64,000 nucleotides of DNA from Mesorhizobium amorphae (GTDB taxonomy: Bacteria; Pseudomonadota; Alphaproteobacteria; Rhizobiales; Rhizobiaceae): positions 1-64,000 of the forward strand of contig QFNI01000019.1 in NCBI GenBank assembly GCA_003240775.1, written 5' to 3'. Made by a program: the position numbers and the translations under genes. Every line of letters begins with the position of its first letter. Within the stretch, counting starts at the first letter, position 1. Of this stretch, positions 43,399 through 50,916 are shown piece by piece. The notes under the pieces are model-generated. The model had not been told where the DNA came from. It saw nothing but the letters and a program-made list of their open reading frames with translations, and made no database searches.

Positions 43399-44193
43399 AT
43401 GGGTTTGTCCGCAACCATTGCGCCGCATCTTCCGTTTCTCCGGCGCTTCTCGCGGGCTCTGTCCGGTTCCCAGTCCAGCGGCGACGCGCTCGTGAGCGCG
43501 ATGCTCGAGGTTCTGATCGCTGATCCCAGCGCCTTCCCGAAGGCGTCGAGCGATCGCATCGCGCTCTACAAGGTCTTCGCCAAGATGTTCTCCACGGTCG
43601 CCATCCGCGTGCCGCAGGAGATGCCGACGGCCATCTGGGAGCAGCGCGCCAAGGCCAACCTGTCCGCCCTCGCCCCCCGCGCCCGTCAAGCGTTCCTGCT
43701 GGTCGCCGTTGAGGGCTTCGACGAGACCGAGGCGGCCGAAATCCTCGATGTGGACGACAAGGAGTTCTCGCAGCTCCTGACCGATGCCAGCAACGAGATC
43801 TCCCGCCAGGTCGCGACCGATATCATGATCATCGAGGACGAGCCTCTGATCGCGATGGACATCGAGGAGATGCTGGAAAGCCTCGGCCACCGCGTGGTGG
43901 GCGTCGCGCGCACGCATTCGGAAGCCACCGCGCTCTTCGCTAGCAGCAACCCCAAGATGGTGCTGGCCGACATTCAGCTGGCCGACGGCTCCTCGGGCAT
44001 CGATGCGGTGAACGAGATCCTTTCCACCGCGCCCGTTCCGGTGATCTTCATCACCGCATTCCCCGAGCGCCTGCTGACCGGCGAGCGCCCGGAGCCTGCC
44101 TTCCTCGTCACCAAGCCGTTCAATCCCGACATGGTGAAGGCCTTGATCAGCCAGGCCCTGTTCTTCGACAGTCAGGCCAAAGCAGCGGCCTGA
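43399..44193 (+). CDS. phyR: PhyR, anti-anti-sigma response regulator of the general stress response
   Basis: A 264-aa protein with an N-terminal sigma-factor-like domain (about residues 1-135) that mimics EcfG, followed by a receiver (140-264) with IEDEPLIAMD, Asp191 (LADIQLADGSSG) and VTKPF. When the receiver is phosphorylated, the sigma-like domain opens and captures NepR, freeing EcfG. The ATG is preceded by GAGGGAGA. Its promoter is itself EcfG-type, closing a positive loop. Kinases on both sides are candidate phosphodonors. Confidence 0.96.
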   Translation: MGLSATIAPHLPFLRRFSRALSGSQSSGDALVSAMLEVLIADPSAFPKASSDRIALYKVFAKMFSTVAIRVPQEMPTAIWEQRAKANLSALAPRARQAFLLVAVEGFDETEAAEILDVDDKEFSQLLTDASNEISRQVATDIMIIEDEPLIAMDIEEMLESLGHRVVGVARTHSEATALFASSNPKMVLADIQLADGSSGIDAVNEILSTAPVPVIFITAFPERLLTGERPEPAFLVTKPFNPDMVKALISQALFFDSQAKAAA

Positions 44194-44254
44194 GGGCAAC
44201 GGACTTCCATCTTCGCAGGGTCGCTTCAGGGCGGCCCTGTTTCTTTGCCGGGCC

Positions 44255-44279
44255 GGAACAAACGGGTTTTGCTCCCGTT
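44255..44279 (+). promoter_or_regulatory. EcfG-dependent promoter of the DUF1328-kinase unit
   Basis: GGAAC (44255-44259), 16 bases, CGTT (44276-44279): exact consensus, about 60 bases before the DUF1328 ATG. Confidence 0.9.
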
Positions 44280-44340
44280 TTGGCTCGATCCTTTCATCTG
44301 CCGGACTTTTCGATCCGCTGGATTCTGCAGGAGCATTGCC

Positions 44341-44505
44341 ATGCTGTACTGGGCGCTCGTCTTTTTGGTCGTGGCTGTGATCGCGGGTGCGCTGGGCCTG
44401 GGCGGCATCGCCGGCTCGTCAGCCGGCATTGCGCAGGTTCTTCTCTTCATCTTCCTAGCCTTCCTCGTGATCTCGCTCGTCGCAAGCCTCACGCGGCGCG
44501 CCTGA
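44341..44505 (+). CDS. DUF1328 small membrane protein
   Basis: A 54-aa protein with two hydrophobic helices separated by a Gly/Ser turn (GLGGIAGSSAG), the DUF1328/YtjA pattern. It resides in the inner membrane; function unknown, though such proteins are frequent in stress regulons. GGAG lies upstream of the ATG. It begins an EcfG-controlled transcript that continues, 14 bases on, into an HWE-type kinase. Confidence 0.88.
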   Translation: MLYWALVFLVVAVIAGALGLGGIAGSSAGIAQVLLFIFLAFLVISLVASLTRRA

Positions 44506-44519
44506 CCGCCTGACGGAGG

Positions 44520-45575
44520 ATGACCGCACCTTCCTATAGCGGGCTTGTGTCCGAGCGCGGACCGCCTCTTGGCGAGAGTTCCGAACATGCGGTTCTGGGC
44601 GTCGAGATCGGCGCCGTCACACCCGAGATGCGAGGGTTCGAGGAAGGCCTCGTGAGGGCCGTACGTCATGCGGGCGCTTCTGTGCTCGCACAGGGGCACG
44701 ATCTCCGTATCCTCTGGACGGTCAATCTCCCCTCCCCCTGGAGGCGCGCCCGGCCAGGGATGCGCGAGAGCGAGTTCCTGCCGGAGAGCGAGGCTGCGAA
44801 GCTCGCCGAAGTGAAGCGGCGGGTGCTGGCCACCGGGCGCACCGAAAGCATCGATCTCGCCATCAACACGCGCTGGTTCGACATTTGGATCGACCCTTGC
44901 CTCGACGCGGCGGGCTCTATTGCCGGCGTCGTCACGACGATCGTTGACACCACCGAGCACCGCCAGCGCGAGCAGGTGCTGCGCACGCTCCTGCGCGAGG
45001 TCAGTCATCGCTCCAAGAACCTGCTCGCCATCATCCAGAGCGTTGCGGCTCAGACCGCACGCTATTCCGACACGATCGAGCAGTTTCTCGAACGCTTTCG
45101 CGGTCGCTTGCAGTCCCTTGCCTCCTCGCAGGATCTCGTCACCCTGTCCAACTGGCGCGGTGCCGATTTGTCCGAGCTCGTGGCCGACCAGATCCGGCGT
45201 AGCGCGGTGGAGCCGCGCAACCGCATCCGCTTCACCGGCGTGAACCTGCACCTCAATCCCAATGCCGCCCTTCATATCGGGCTGGCCCTTCATGAGCTGA
45301 CCACGAACTCGCTCAGCTATGGCGCCCTGTCGCAAGCCGAGGGGCAGATCGCCATCGACGCCAAGCTGGTGGAGACCGGCGGCGAGCGTCGTTTGCGCAT
45401 CCTGTGGAACGAGAGTTTGACGGGGGCGAGCGAGGGAAGCCCCGAGAAGCGCTTCGGCAGCCTCGCGCTTGAACGTGTGGTGCCCACCTCCCTGCGCGGT
45501 CGCGCCGAGTGGCGGATAGGGGCACACGAAGTCACCTATGACCTGGTAGTCCCCGCAACGAGCGTGCTGTCCTGA
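44520..45575 (+). CDS. HWE/HisKA_2-type sensor histidine kinase
   Basis: A 351-aa cytoplasmic kinase. The N-terminal PAS-like domain (about residues 20-145) ends in the VDTTEHRQ linker. The phospho-acceptor His163 is in EVSHRSKNLLAIIQS, and the ATPase has LALHELTTNSLSYGALS and ILWNESL (W-x-E). It resembles the PhyK/PhyT kinases encoded beside phyR that phosphorylate the regulator. Transcription from an EcfG promoter means that stress increases its own sensor. A terminator follows. Confidence 0.88.
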   Translation: MTAPSYSGLVSERGPPLGESSEHAVLGVEIGAVTPEMRGFEEGLVRAVRHAGASVLAQGHDLRILWTVNLPSPWRRARPGMRESEFLPESEAAKLAEVKRRVLATGRTESIDLAINTRWFDIWIDPCLDAAGSIAGVVTTIVDTTEHRQREQVLRTLLREVSHRSKNLLAIIQSVAAQTARYSDTIEQFLERFRGRLQSLASSQDLVTLSNWRGADLSELVADQIRRSAVEPRNRIRFTGVNLHLNPNAALHIGLALHELTTNSLSYGALSQAEGQIAIDAKLVETGGERRLRILWNESLTGASEGSPEKRFGSLALERVVPTSLRGRAEWRIGAHEVTYDLVVPATSVLS

Positions 45576-45620
45576 CGGGCTAAGCATCACTCTCCTTTTC
45601 TCGAAGGACAGCACAACGAA

Positions 45621-45646
45621 AAAGCCGGCCACGCAGGGCCGGCTTT
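45621..45646 (+). terminator. Bidirectional-looking terminator after the kinase
   Basis: A 10-bp perfect stem AAAGCCGGCC/GGCCGGCTTT with a 6-base loop, T-rich on one side and A-rich on the other, 45 bases past the kinase stop. Confidence 0.85.
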
Positions 45647-45660
45647 CTGGTTTGGGTCGA

Positions 45661-45720
45661 GGGGGGGGGGGGTCGAGACCCAAGCCTCTGCAACGGCGCC
45701 GCGGGGGTGGGGGTGGGGGG
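45661..45720. repeat. Homopolymeric G tract and G-rich runs
   Basis: Twelve consecutive G's (45661-45672), then at 45703-45720 runs of five, five and six G's separated by single T's. It lies in non-coding DNA between a terminator and the next promoter. It could form a G-quadruplex or vary in length; base-count error is also possible in such a run. Confidence 0.7.
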
Positions 45721-45813
45721 CTGCGGCAGCCGCTTCATCGGCCAGACAACTGCGACCCACAGCGATGGTTCCGACAAACCAAAAGAATCTCGGACGGCCC
45801 GCATTCAGCCTTC

Positions 45814-45838
45814 GGAACCCGCTCGGCAAGCAGTCGTT
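45814..45838 (+). promoter_or_regulatory. EcfG-dependent promoter of the 58-aa gene
   Basis: GGAAC (45814-45818), 16 bases, CGTT (45835-45838): exact consensus, 27 bases before the ATG of the short gene. Confidence 0.85.
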
Positions 45839-45864
45839 AACGGGTCATGGGAAGAGGATAGGCC

Positions 45865-46041
45865 ATGACCATGGAAAGCCGCCACCTTGAAGATGCTGCC
45901 CGCCGTGGGATGGGTTCGCTGTCCTCCGACGATTTCAAGGCGGAGCGCAGCAATGGTTGGCTGACCGGCCACTACACACGCATCGTCCTCTTTGCCTCTA
46001 CCGTGGTGATGAGCGGCGCTCTCGGCTACGGCACATTCTGA
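45865..46041 (+). CDS. Small single-pass membrane protein under EcfG control
   Basis: A 58-aa protein with a polar N-terminus (MTMESRHLEDAARRG, then SSDDFKAERSNGW), one hydrophobic helix (IVLFASTVVMSGALGYG) and a C-terminal Phe. Function unknown. Support for the gene comes from an AAGAGGATAGG site before the ATG and an exact EcfG promoter immediately upstream. A second, overlapping Met is at codon 3. It is probably a stress-induced inner-membrane peptide. Confidence 0.7.
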   Translation: MTMESRHLEDAARRGMGSLSSDDFKAERSNGWLTGHYTRIVLFASTVVMSGALGYGTF

Positions 46042-46071
46042 CATTGCCGGCGTACCTTTTGGATCAGTGCG

Positions 46072-46096
46072 AGAACAAAATTCCACTTCGCGCGTT
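46072..46096 (+). promoter_or_regulatory. Possible EcfG promoter (one mismatch)
   Basis: AGAAC-N16-CGTT differs from the consensus in the first base. It lies about 105 bases upstream of the glycine-zipper gene. Confidence 0.45.
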
Positions 46097-46199
46097 GATG
46101 CGCGTGGTGTGAATGATCGCGCCTCAAAGGCATCTCGGTTGCAGGCCTTGGAAGGGGATTGCCGGGCTGCAGATTCTGATCCAAGCGAGGGAATGTCCC

Positions 46200-46454
46200 A
46201 TGAAGAAAATCATGCTTGCGCTGAGCCTGGTCGGCGCCACTGCCGTGACCGGTTGCACCACTGCCGAGCAGACTGCTGTTGCGGGCGCCGCCGGCGGCGC
46301 CGTGATCGGCGGCATTGCGGGTGACACGTCGGGTGCGCTGATTGGCGCCGGCGCCGGCGCGGTTGCCGGTTACCTGATCGGTCGCGCGGCCGAGCCCGGC
46401 CAGTGCCGCTATCGCGACCGTCGTTCGGGCCGCGTCTACACCGCGCGCTGCTGA
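46200..46454 (+). CDS. Glycine-zipper lipoprotein-like small protein
   Basis: An 84-aa exported protein. The signal MKKIMLALSLVGATAVTGC ends in a lipobox-like VTGC, so Cys19 is probably lipidated. Residues about 28-65 form a glycine zipper (GAAGGAVIGGIAG, GAGAGAVAGYLIG) of the 17-kDa outer-membrane antigen type, and the tail is basic with one Cys pair. Likely an envelope lipoprotein. GAGGGAATG precedes the start. A strong terminator follows. Confidence 0.85.
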   Translation: MKKIMLALSLVGATAVTGCTTAEQTAVAGAAGGAVIGGIAGDTSGALIGAGAGAVAGYLIGRAAEPGQCRYRDRRSGRVYTARC

Positions 46455-46474
46455 TCCCCGCCTCTCTCGAATGG

Positions 46475-46507
46475 AAAAGGCCCCGTCATCCGGGGCCTTT
46501 TCTTTTT
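46475..46507 (+). terminator. Rho-independent terminator
   Basis: A perfect 10-bp stem AAAAGGCCCC/GGGGCCTTTT with a 7-base loop runs into a T-rich tail, 20 bases after the glycine-zipper stop. Confidence 0.92.
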
Positions 46508-46521
46508 GGGTTGTCCTTCCC

Positions 46522-46974
46522 TTATGCCCGCTCAGCAGTCTTGGACAGGAGATGCAAGGGTGGCAGCGATGAGGGCCTGGTCTTGGGCGGCAGAAAGCGC
46601 CCGTCGTGGTAATGCGTGAGATATCCGCTGGCGCGAGGGCGCGCGAGGCGTTCATCCTTGAAGAAGGCGAGCGCATCGAGCCGCTGGCGGGCTGCCGTGA
46701 CAACCGGGATCAGGCGTCGAAAGTTGCCAGGCTTGCCGATCTCCTCTGCCTCGTCCACGCCGTCGAGCTGCTCGGGCGAAACGCCGAAGAGTTCTCCCAC
46801 GACCCGCAGGCCGCGCCCGGGACGGTCGATCATCATCGGCCCGCGGATGCCGCCGGCCACATACATAGGAAATGCCTCCACCGTTCGCCCCGGTCCCATA
46901 TAGGCGGCATTGTGGAGCTTGGGGTGGAGTGGGAAGCCGCGCTTGAGCGTGCCGAAAACAAAAATGAGTTGCAT
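46522..46974 (-). CDS. Gamma-glutamylcyclotransferase-like (AIG2/YtfP) protein
   Basis: A 150-aa protein with the N-terminal signature VFGTLKRG of the GGCT/AIG2 fold, a glycine-rich strand and LDGVDEAEEIGK, which contains an acidic residue in the place of the catalytic Glu. Family members release 5-oxoproline from gamma-glutamyl compounds; many small ones have no proven substrate. It stands alone, convergent with the glycine-zipper gene. Confidence 0.82.
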   Translation of the reverse strand: MQLIFVFGTLKRGFPLHPKLHNAAYMGPGRTVEAFPMYVAGGIRGPMMIDRPGRGLRVVGELFGVSPEQLDGVDEAEEIGKPGNFRRLIPVVTAARQRLDALAFFKDERLARPRASGYLTHYHDGRFLPPKTRPSSLPPLHLLSKTAERA

Positions 46975-47072
46975 GCAGCCAAGCTAGGGACGCTGCTCCC
47001 TATTTCCTCCCATCCTACGGCATTCACACGCGTCCGTGTCCACGCACCATCGACACGTGAAGACGAGAGGCG

Positions 47073-47759
47073 TCAGAGTTCCTGGATCGCGTAGCCCGCG
47101 CCGCGCACGGTGCGGATCTTGTCGGCCATGCCGTCGAGGTTGATCGCCTTGCGCAAGCGGCCGACATGAACGTCCACGGTGCGCTCGTCGATGTCGAGCG
47201 TCTCGTCCCAGACCTTGTCGAGCAGCTGCCCGCGCGAGAACACCCGGCCGGGGTGGCGCATCATGAACTCCAGGAGCCGGAACTCGGTCGGACCGAGCTT
47301 CAGCTCCGTCGGCCCGCGCCAGGCCCGATGGGATTCGCGGTCGAGCACCATGTCGCCTGCGGTCAGAACGTTGGACAGGACCTGGGGCTTCGCCCGACGC
47401 AGCAGCGCCTTGACGCGTGCCACGAATTCCGGCGTGGAAAAGGGCTTCACCAGATAGTCGTCGGCGCCGGTCGAGAGGCCGCGCACGCGGTCGGCCTCTT
47501 CGCCGCGCGCGGTCAGCATGATGATGGGCAGGCTGCGCGTTTCGGCGCGCAGGCGCAGGCGGCGGCACAGCTCGATGCCGGAGACCTGGGGCAGCATCCA
47601 ATCGAGCACCAGGAGATCGGGCACCTCCTCCTTCAGCCGGATGTCGGCTTCGTCGCCGCGCTCCACCACCTCCACCGCGAAACCCTCGGCTTCGAGGTTG
47701 TAGCGCAGGAGGAGCCCGAGCGTCTCCTCGTCTTCCACCACCATGATGCGCGCGTTCAT
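47073..47759 (-). CDS. phoB: Phosphate regulon response regulator PhoB
   Basis: A 228-aa OmpR-family activator of phosphate-starvation genes. The receiver has VEDEE, Asp53 (VLDWMLPQVSG), Thr in MLTARGEE and VKPF. The winged helix has LKLGPTEFRLLEFM and RTVDVHVGRLRKAI, typical of PhoB. It is the last gene of the pstSCAB-phoU-phoB run, four bases after phoU. A Pho box for it lies in front of pstS. The phoR kinase is not adjacent in its usual form. Confidence 0.95.
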   Translation of the reverse strand: MNARIMVVEDEETLGLLLRYNLEAEGFAVEVVERGDEADIRLKEEVPDLLVLDWMLPQVSGIELCRRLRLRAETRSLPIIMLTARGEEADRVRGLSTGADDYLVKPFSTPEFVARVKALLRRAKPQVLSNVLTAGDMVLDRESHRAWRGPTELKLGPTEFRLLEFMMRHPGRVFSRGQLLDKVWDETLDIDERTVDVHVGRLRKAINLDGMADKIRTVRGAGYAIQEL

Positions 47760-47763
47760 GGGA

Positions 47764-48468
47764 TCAGGCCGCCGGCTGAGCCATGGTTTCGTCGCGCTTG
47801 GGGCGCTTGGCCGGCAGTTGCAGGCCGGTCGACACGTAGTAGGCGTTCTCGGCGATGTTGGTGACGTGATCGCCGATGCGCTCCAGGTTCTTGGCACAGA
47901 ACAGAAGATGCGTGCAGGTCGTGATCACGCGCGGGTCTTCCATCATGTAGGTGAGCAGCTCGCGGAAAATCGCGGTGTAGCGGATGTCGATCTTCTCGTC
48001 CTCAACGCGCAGGGCTTCGAGCGCGTCGGCGTCACGCGCCACATAGTGGTCGAGCACCGCTCCCACGCTGTCGAGCACGAGCTGCGCCATGCTCTCGATG
48101 GAGGTGGCGAGCGTGCCCGAGATCGGCGTGCGGCCGACCGCGTTCACGCGCTTGGCCATGTTCTTGGCGAGATCGCCGATGCGTTCGAGATCGCCCGCCA
48201 TGCGCAGCGCGCCGACCGCCGCGCGGAGGTCCTGCGCCATGGGCTGGCGCTTGGCGATCAGCGTGATCACGCGGGCGTCGACATCGCGCTGCTGGGCGTC
48301 CATGGTGGCGTCTTCCGCCACCACACGCGACGCGAGCCGCTCATCCGCGCTCAGAAGCGCGTTGGTGGCATCCTCCACCATGCGCTGCGCCAGAACCCCC
48401 ATGTCGAGGATCAGGCGATCGATCTCTTCGAGTTCCTGGTCGAAGGAGGAAACTGTGTGCTCGCCCAT
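47764..48468 (-). CDS. phoU: Phosphate signalling protein PhoU
   Basis: A 234-aa two-repeat helical-bundle protein linking PstB transporter state to PhoR/PhoB signalling. Each repeat carries the metal-binding pattern LERIGDLAKN and LERIGDHVTN. The acidic helical N-terminus and the basic C-terminal tail (RPKRDE) are usual. It sits between pstB and phoB with short gaps, consistent with one transcript. Confidence 0.95.
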   Translation of the reverse strand: MGEHTVSSFDQELEEIDRLILDMGVLAQRMVEDATNALLSADERLASRVVAEDATMDAQQRDVDARVITLIAKRQPMAQDLRAAVGALRMAGDLERIGDLAKNMAKRVNAVGRTPISGTLATSIESMAQLVLDSVGAVLDHYVARDADALEALRVEDEKIDIRYTAIFRELLTYMMEDPRVITTCTHLLFCAKNLERIGDHVTNIAENAYYVSTGLQLPAKRPKRDETMAQPAA

Positions 48469-48517
48469 CGTGGTGTCTCCTGGCGAAAGCGGGAAAGGGC
48501 GGGCTCCTCGGGAGCCC

Positions 48518-49339
48518 TCAGCCGTAGCGGCCGGTGATGTAGTCGCGCGTGCGCTTGTCGTCGGGGTTCGTGAACATCTTCTCGGTCGGGCCCTCCTCGA
48601 CCAAGCGGCCCAGGTGGAACATGGCCGTGCGCTGCGACACGCGTGCCGCCTGCTGCATGGAGTGCGTCACGATCACGATCGTGTAGTTCTGGCGAAGCTC
48701 GTCGATCAACTCCTCGACGCGGGCGGTGGCGATCGGGTCGAGTGCCGAGCAGGGCTCGTCCATCAGGATCACTTCGGGGGAGACCGCGATGGCGCGCGCG
48801 ATGCAAAGGCGCTGCTGCTGACCGCCCGAGAGGCCCGTTCCCGGCTCCTGCAGGCGATCCTTGACCTCGTTCCAGAGGCCGGCGCGCGTCAGGCTCTTCT
48901 CCACGATGGCGTCGAGCTCGGCACGGCCCGCGGCCAGGCCGTGGATGCGGGCGCCATAGGCCACGTTCTCGTAGATGGCCTTGGGGAACGGGTTGGGCTT
49001 CTGGAACACCATGCCCACGCGGGCGCGAAGTTCCACCACGTCGATCTTGGGATCGTAGATGTTTTCGCCGTCGAGCGTGATGTCGCCCGCGATCCGCGCG
49101 ATCGGGATCGTGTCGTTCATGCGGTTCAGGCAGCGCAGGAAGGTGGACTTGCCGCAGCCGGACGGGCCGATCAGCGCGGTCACCTGACGCTCACCCATGT
49201 CGAGATCGACGTCGAACAGCGCCTGCTTGGCCCCGTAGAACACGTTGACCTTGCGGCCCATCATCTTGGCCTTGACGGGAAGTGCCGTGGTCTCGACGGG
49301 GGAAAGCGTTTCAGCGGATTGCATCAGCATGGTTTCCAT
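48518..49339 (-). CDS. pstB: Phosphate ABC transporter ATP-binding protein PstB
   Basis: The 273-aa ATPase of the high-affinity phosphate importer. Walker A GPSGCGKST, a Q-loop in MVFQKPNPFP (typical of PstB), signature LSGGQQQR and Walker B VILMDEPCSALD are all intact. The start METMLM lies five bases beyond the pstA stop; an ATG three codons later is an alternative. Confidence 0.95.
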   Translation of the reverse strand: METMLMQSAETLSPVETTALPVKAKMMGRKVNVFYGAKQALFDVDLDMGERQVTALIGPSGCGKSTFLRCLNRMNDTIPIARIAGDITLDGENIYDPKIDVVELRARVGMVFQKPNPFPKAIYENVAYGARIHGLAAGRAELDAIVEKSLTRAGLWNEVKDRLQEPGTGLSGGQQQRLCIARAIAVSPEVILMDEPCSALDPIATARVEELIDELRQNYTIVIVTHSMQQAARVSQRTAMFHLGRLVEEGPTEKMFTNPDDKRTRDYITGRYG

Positions 49340-49344
49340 TCTTT

Positions 49345-50916
49345 CTACCAGCGCCGCTCGAAGCGCTTGCGCAGGATGATCGCCAGCGCGTTCATCACGA
49401 TCAGGAATAGCAGGAGCACGAGGATCGCGGCAGAGGTGCGATGGCTGAAGGCCTGCTCGGGGAAATCGGCCCACATGTAGATCTGCACGGGCAGAAGGGT
49501 CGCCGGATCGGTGAAGCCGCCGGGCACGTCCACGATGAAGGCGACCATGCCGATCATCAGAAGCGGCGCGGTCTCGCCCAGCGCATGTGCCATGCCGAGG
49601 ATGGTTCCCGTCATGATGCCGGGCATGGCGAGCGGCAGCACATGGTGGAACACCGTCTGCACATGGCTCGCGCCCACACCCAGCGCACCCTCGCGGATCG
49701 AGGGAGGCACGGCGCGGAGTGCTGCGCGCGAGGCGATGATGATGATCGGCAGCGTCATCAGGGCCAGCACGATGCCGCCCACCACGGGGGCGGAGCGCGG
49801 CATGCTGAAGGCATTGAGGAACACCGCGAGGCCCAGAAGACCGAACACGATCGATGGCACGGCGGCCAGGTTGTTGATGTTGACCTCGATGAAGGTAGTC
49901 AGCCGGTTCTTGGGCGCGAACTCCTCGAGATAGATGGCTGCCGCCACACCGATCGGGAAAGTCAGCGCGAGCGTCACCGCAAGCGTCAGGATGGAACCGA
50001 CGACGGCACCCCATACGCCCGCGAGTTCGGGCTCGCGGCTCGCCGTTCCGAACAGGAACTGCGTGTTGAAGGTGGACTCGATCCGACCCTGGTTCGCCAG
50101 CGTGTCGAGCATGGCGATCGTGCGGTCGTTGAGGCGGCGGTTGCCCTCGGGGGTGGACAGCACGCGCAGCACGCCCTCGCCCGCTGTAGCGCTGGGCTCT
50201 TCGAGCACGGTGCCTGCCGCCACATTCCCGGGGCCGACGCTCGAAAGCTTGATGACGCCGCCGTTGAATTCGAGAAGCAGCGAACCCTGGCCGGAACCGA
50301 GCGTGAGTTCGCCCGCTTCGTTCTTACTCGCCCGCGCATTGGTGGCAGCGAGCTCCACCGTGTTGTCGGGGAAGGAGAGCGTCACATCGCCCGTGGTGCC
50401 GGACGCCTGGACATTGCCAGAAAGCTGCTGGCGGGTGCCCTCGCCTGCGATCAGGCCCTTGAAATAAAGGTCCGACACGTCGTCGAGCAGCACTTCGCGA
50501 GTGACGGTGCCGCCGAGCGCCACGCGTCCGTCAAGCACATCGCGCTTGAGCAACGGGCCCGCACCCGAGGAAACGAGCCCACGCAGGGCACGCCGGTCCT
50601 GACGGCTGGTGGCGGACGGGACGGCCGCTGCGAGCGCGTCGAAGATCGGCGTGTCGAAATTGGCGCCCGCCACGTTGGCAGGGTCGATCTGCGCAGCCGA
50701 CAGGTCGACCTCAAGCGTCACATAATTGGCGCGCAGGGCAGGCCACGCGCCGGTCACGACCGACGACAGGAGCGCGACCAGAAAGAGGCCGGCAAGGATG
50801 ACGGCGCCCGCGCCCATCCACTTGAAGCGACGCTCGGCGGCGTAGCGCTTGGCGATCCTGCTCTTGGCAGCTGCGCGGACGGGCGATACCGCGCCGGGGG
50901 AAACGAGGTCAGTCAT
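49345..50916 (-). CDS. pstA: Phosphate ABC transporter permease PstA, long form
   Basis: A 523-aa inner-membrane permease. A cytoplasmic N-terminus and first helix are followed by a long soluble, presumably periplasmic insert (about residues 60-265). Five C-terminal helices follow, with the coupling loop SIREGALGVGASHVQTVFHHVLP. The extended form with the insert (a DUF3333-type region) is common in Hyphomicrobiales. It overlaps the pstC stop by eight bases, coupling the two permeases. Confidence 0.93.
   Translation of the reverse strand: MTDLVSPGAVSPVRAAAKSRIAKRYAAERRFKWMGAGAVILAGLFLVALLSSVVTGAWPALRANYVTLEVDLSAAQIDPANVAGANFDTPIFDALAAAVPSATSRQDRRALRGLVSSGAGPLLKRDVLDGRVALGGTVTREVLLDDVSDLYFKGLIAGEGTRQQLSGNVQASGTTGDVTLSFPDNTVELAATNARASKNEAGELTLGSGQGSLLLEFNGGVIKLSSVGPGNVAAGTVLEEPSATAGEGVLRVLSTPEGNRRLNDRTIAMLDTLANQGRIESTFNTQFLFGTASREPELAGVWGAVVGSILTLAVTLALTFPIGVAAAIYLEEFAPKNRLTTFIEVNINNLAAVPSIVFGLLGLAVFLNAFSMPRSAPVVGGIVLALMTLPIIIIASRAALRAVPPSIREGALGVGASHVQTVFHHVLPLAMPGIMTGTILGMAHALGETAPLLMIGMVAFIVDVPGGFTDPATLLPVQIYMWADFPEQAFSHRTSAAILVLLLFLIVMNALAIILRKRFERRW

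Noticed and set aside
45580..45840. Short open frames across the G-rich region
   Set aside because: They are made of Pro/Gly repeats created by G runs and overlap a terminator and an EcfG promoter.
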